Origin: Corynebacterium falsenii
Lineage (GTDB): Bacteria; Actinomycetota; Actinomycetes; Mycobacteriales; Mycobacteriaceae
Direction: 5' to 3'
Assembly: GCF_020099275.1 (NCBI RefSeq)
Contig: NZ_CP083646.1
Location: 2,604,001-2,668,000, forward strand
DNA: 64,000 bases
Both the position numbers and the translations under genes were made by a program. A model generated the notes under the pieces. The model was not told the DNA's origin. It did no database searches and saw nothing but the letters and a program-made list of their open reading frames with translations. This document shows positions 63,221 through 64,000 of this stretch, in pieces. Numbering within the stretch: the first letter of the stretch is position 1; the number at the start of each line of letters is the position of its first letter.

Positions 63221-64000
63221 CTAGAAAGGCGGCTGTTCGTCGTCTTTTCGGCGCCATACGCGCTGCTTTCCGTATGGGAACACGCGCTCGTATTGCTTCC
63301 CGCCGTTCGGTCGTTCCCAGTCCGGGAGTTTCTTCAGGATCGCCGATATGGCGTAGGAGTCCTGCGGCCGCATTTTCGCTGGATCACCACCAAAGCACTC
63401 CGCCCAGATCTCCACGTTAGAGACGCTGTCGCGCCTGTGGAGCTTGCCGACGTCGCCTTCGATGGTGAAGTCGTCGCTGCCGCCTCTCAGGTATCCGATG
63501 CGCTGCCCGGTGGTCCAGTCCCACCATCCTTCGGGAAGGTCGGTGGAGAGGTATTCCTCGACCAGGCCGATGCGGTCGTCGGTCTCGATGGCCGCGTCTT
63601 GGTGCTGCTGTGCTTGCTCGGCGACCCGACCGGTGAGGTGAAGTGGTTCTCCGGCGCGGTAGTAGACCATGACCTCCGCCCAGATCTGCTGAATGGTCTC
63701 ACTGGTCATGCGCCATGCTTTCAGTCCGCTTTCGCCGGTGACGCGGACGGGCCAGAATCGGCGGTTGCCGGTGGCGTCGCGGAGGAAGCCTTGCTCGGCG
63801 TTGGTGGTGCCGACGATGATGCACTGCCGTGGGTGGTTTTCGACCACGCGCCCGTAGGATGGTCGGAATTTGTCGTCCGTTCGGCTGAGGAATCCTTTGA
63901 CTGATTCGACGTCCATTTTGTGCATGCCGGCGAGCTCGCCGAGCTCGATGATCCAGTAGCCCTGGAGTTTCTCGGCGCCGGTTTTGTCACGCATGTCCGT
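63221..64000 (-). CDS. VapE-family phage replication protein, C-terminal part
   Basis: The last 259 codons of a gene that continues past the window. The sequence GAEKLQGYWIIELGELAGM, SRTDDKFRPSYGRVVENHPRQCIIVGTTNAEQGFLRDATGNRRFWPV is the virulence-associated E (VapE) signature, a P-loop ATPase/helicase part of primase-helicase proteins that start phage or satellite replication. The P-loop is upstream, outside the window. Its stop codon directly borders the repeat array. Confidence 0.9.
   Translation of the reverse strand, partial: TDMRDKTGAEKLQGYWIIELGELAGMHKMDVESVKGFLSRTDDKFRPSYGRVVENHPRQCIIVGTTNAEQGFLRDATGNRRFWPVRVTGESGLKAWRMTSETIQQIWAEVMVYYRAGEPLHLTGRVAEQAQQHQDAAIETDDRIGLVEEYLSTDLPEGWWDWTTGQRIGYLRGGSDDFTIEGDVGKLHRRDSVSNVEIWAECFGGDPAKMRPQDSYAISAILKKLPDWERPNGGKQYERVFPYGKQRVWRRKDDEQPPF

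Larger units (their letters stand above)
33832..64000. mobile_element. siphovirus-type prophage, left end and about 30 kb, continuing past the window
   Basis: From the 5' end of eccC onward every gene is of phage type: lysis, tail, head, packaging, HNH and replication modules in canonical order on the minus strand, with three opposite genes at the left end. The left junction is placed near 33832 because eccC loses family similarity there; the exact attachment core cannot be set without the right junction. No integrase, excisionase or CI-type repressor is seen, so these should lie to the right. Structural genes are intact, so an inducible phage is plausible. Confidence 0.9.

Noticed and set aside
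63139..63420. Plus-strand frame starting MEQPMEQPLEQ over the heptamer array
   Set aside because: The amino-acid repetition is created by the GGAACAA repeats; the frame then runs antisense to vapE and lacks homologous character.

Overview
The window is a high-GC actinobacterial chromosome, almost certainly a Corynebacterium. Gene order from base 1 to about 33.8 kb follows the conserved Mycobacteriales block guaA / guaB3-guaB / rsdA-sigD / whiB3 / groEL1-groES / t6A genes / alr / glmS / glmM / rpsI-rplM / ESX-4. A small protein ending in Cys-Cys, of the cory-CC-star type, also points to Corynebacterium. Everything from about 33.83 kb to the right edge is a siphovirus-type prophage that runs out of the window.

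Chromosomal part. 0-6.4 kb: GMP synthesis (guaA start, guaB, guaB3), a LysR regulator divergent from an EamA exporter, and a DUF5319 protein. 6.4-9.3 kb: the sigma-D/anti-sigma pair rsdA-sigD and WhiB3. 9.4-11.5 kb: groES-groEL1 behind a CIRCE operator. 12.6-20.3 kb: the tRNA t6A genes packed into two fused ORFs (TsaB-RimI-TsaD and Alr-TsaE), with a cstA / cory-CC-star / arsA-like cassette between them; a CRP/GlxR-type operator precedes cstA. 20.4-28.3 kb: glmS, glmM, rpsI, rplM, plus a tight three-gene operon of unknown function (helical protein, large Pro/Gln/Cys-rich protein, small helical protein). 28.6-33.8 kb: ESX-4 type VII secretion genes esxT, esxU, an Rv3446c-like membrane protein and eccC.

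The eccC gene begins abruptly at residues that in the family correspond to the end of the second membrane helix. There is no good ribosome binding site, and phage-like sequence lies directly upstream. The simplest reading is that the prophage is inserted inside the 5' end of eccC and has separated the membrane anchor from the ATPase domains.

Prophage part. Three plus-strand genes lie next to the left junction (one with a MucR-like zinc finger) under their own promoter. All other prophage genes are on the minus strand. Reading in transcription direction from the right edge they are: VapE-type replication protein, an array of GGAACAA/TTGTTCC repeats, VRR-NUC nuclease, SNF2-type helicase, multi-HTH protein, small coupled genes, a 46-repeat pentapeptide protein and a terminator. 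These are followed by HNH nuclease, a non-coding candidate cos region, terminase small and large subunits, portal, VG15/MuF-like protein, scaffold, capsid, connectors, major tail protein, frameshifted tail chaperones, tape measure, distal tail, Gp37-like, fibre proteins with collagen-like repeats, a three-module endolysin and small membrane (holin-like) genes. No integrase or repressor is recognisable in the window; they probably lie to the right.

The most noteworthy points are the apparent prophage decapitation of eccC, the endolysin ORF whose two domain junctions each carry an in-frame AAGGAGG plus start codon, the repeat array next to vapE, the TsaB-RimI-TsaD triple fusion, and the ESX-neighbouring three-gene operon. 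Identifications rest on reading the translated sequence and on recalled family features; no database search was run.
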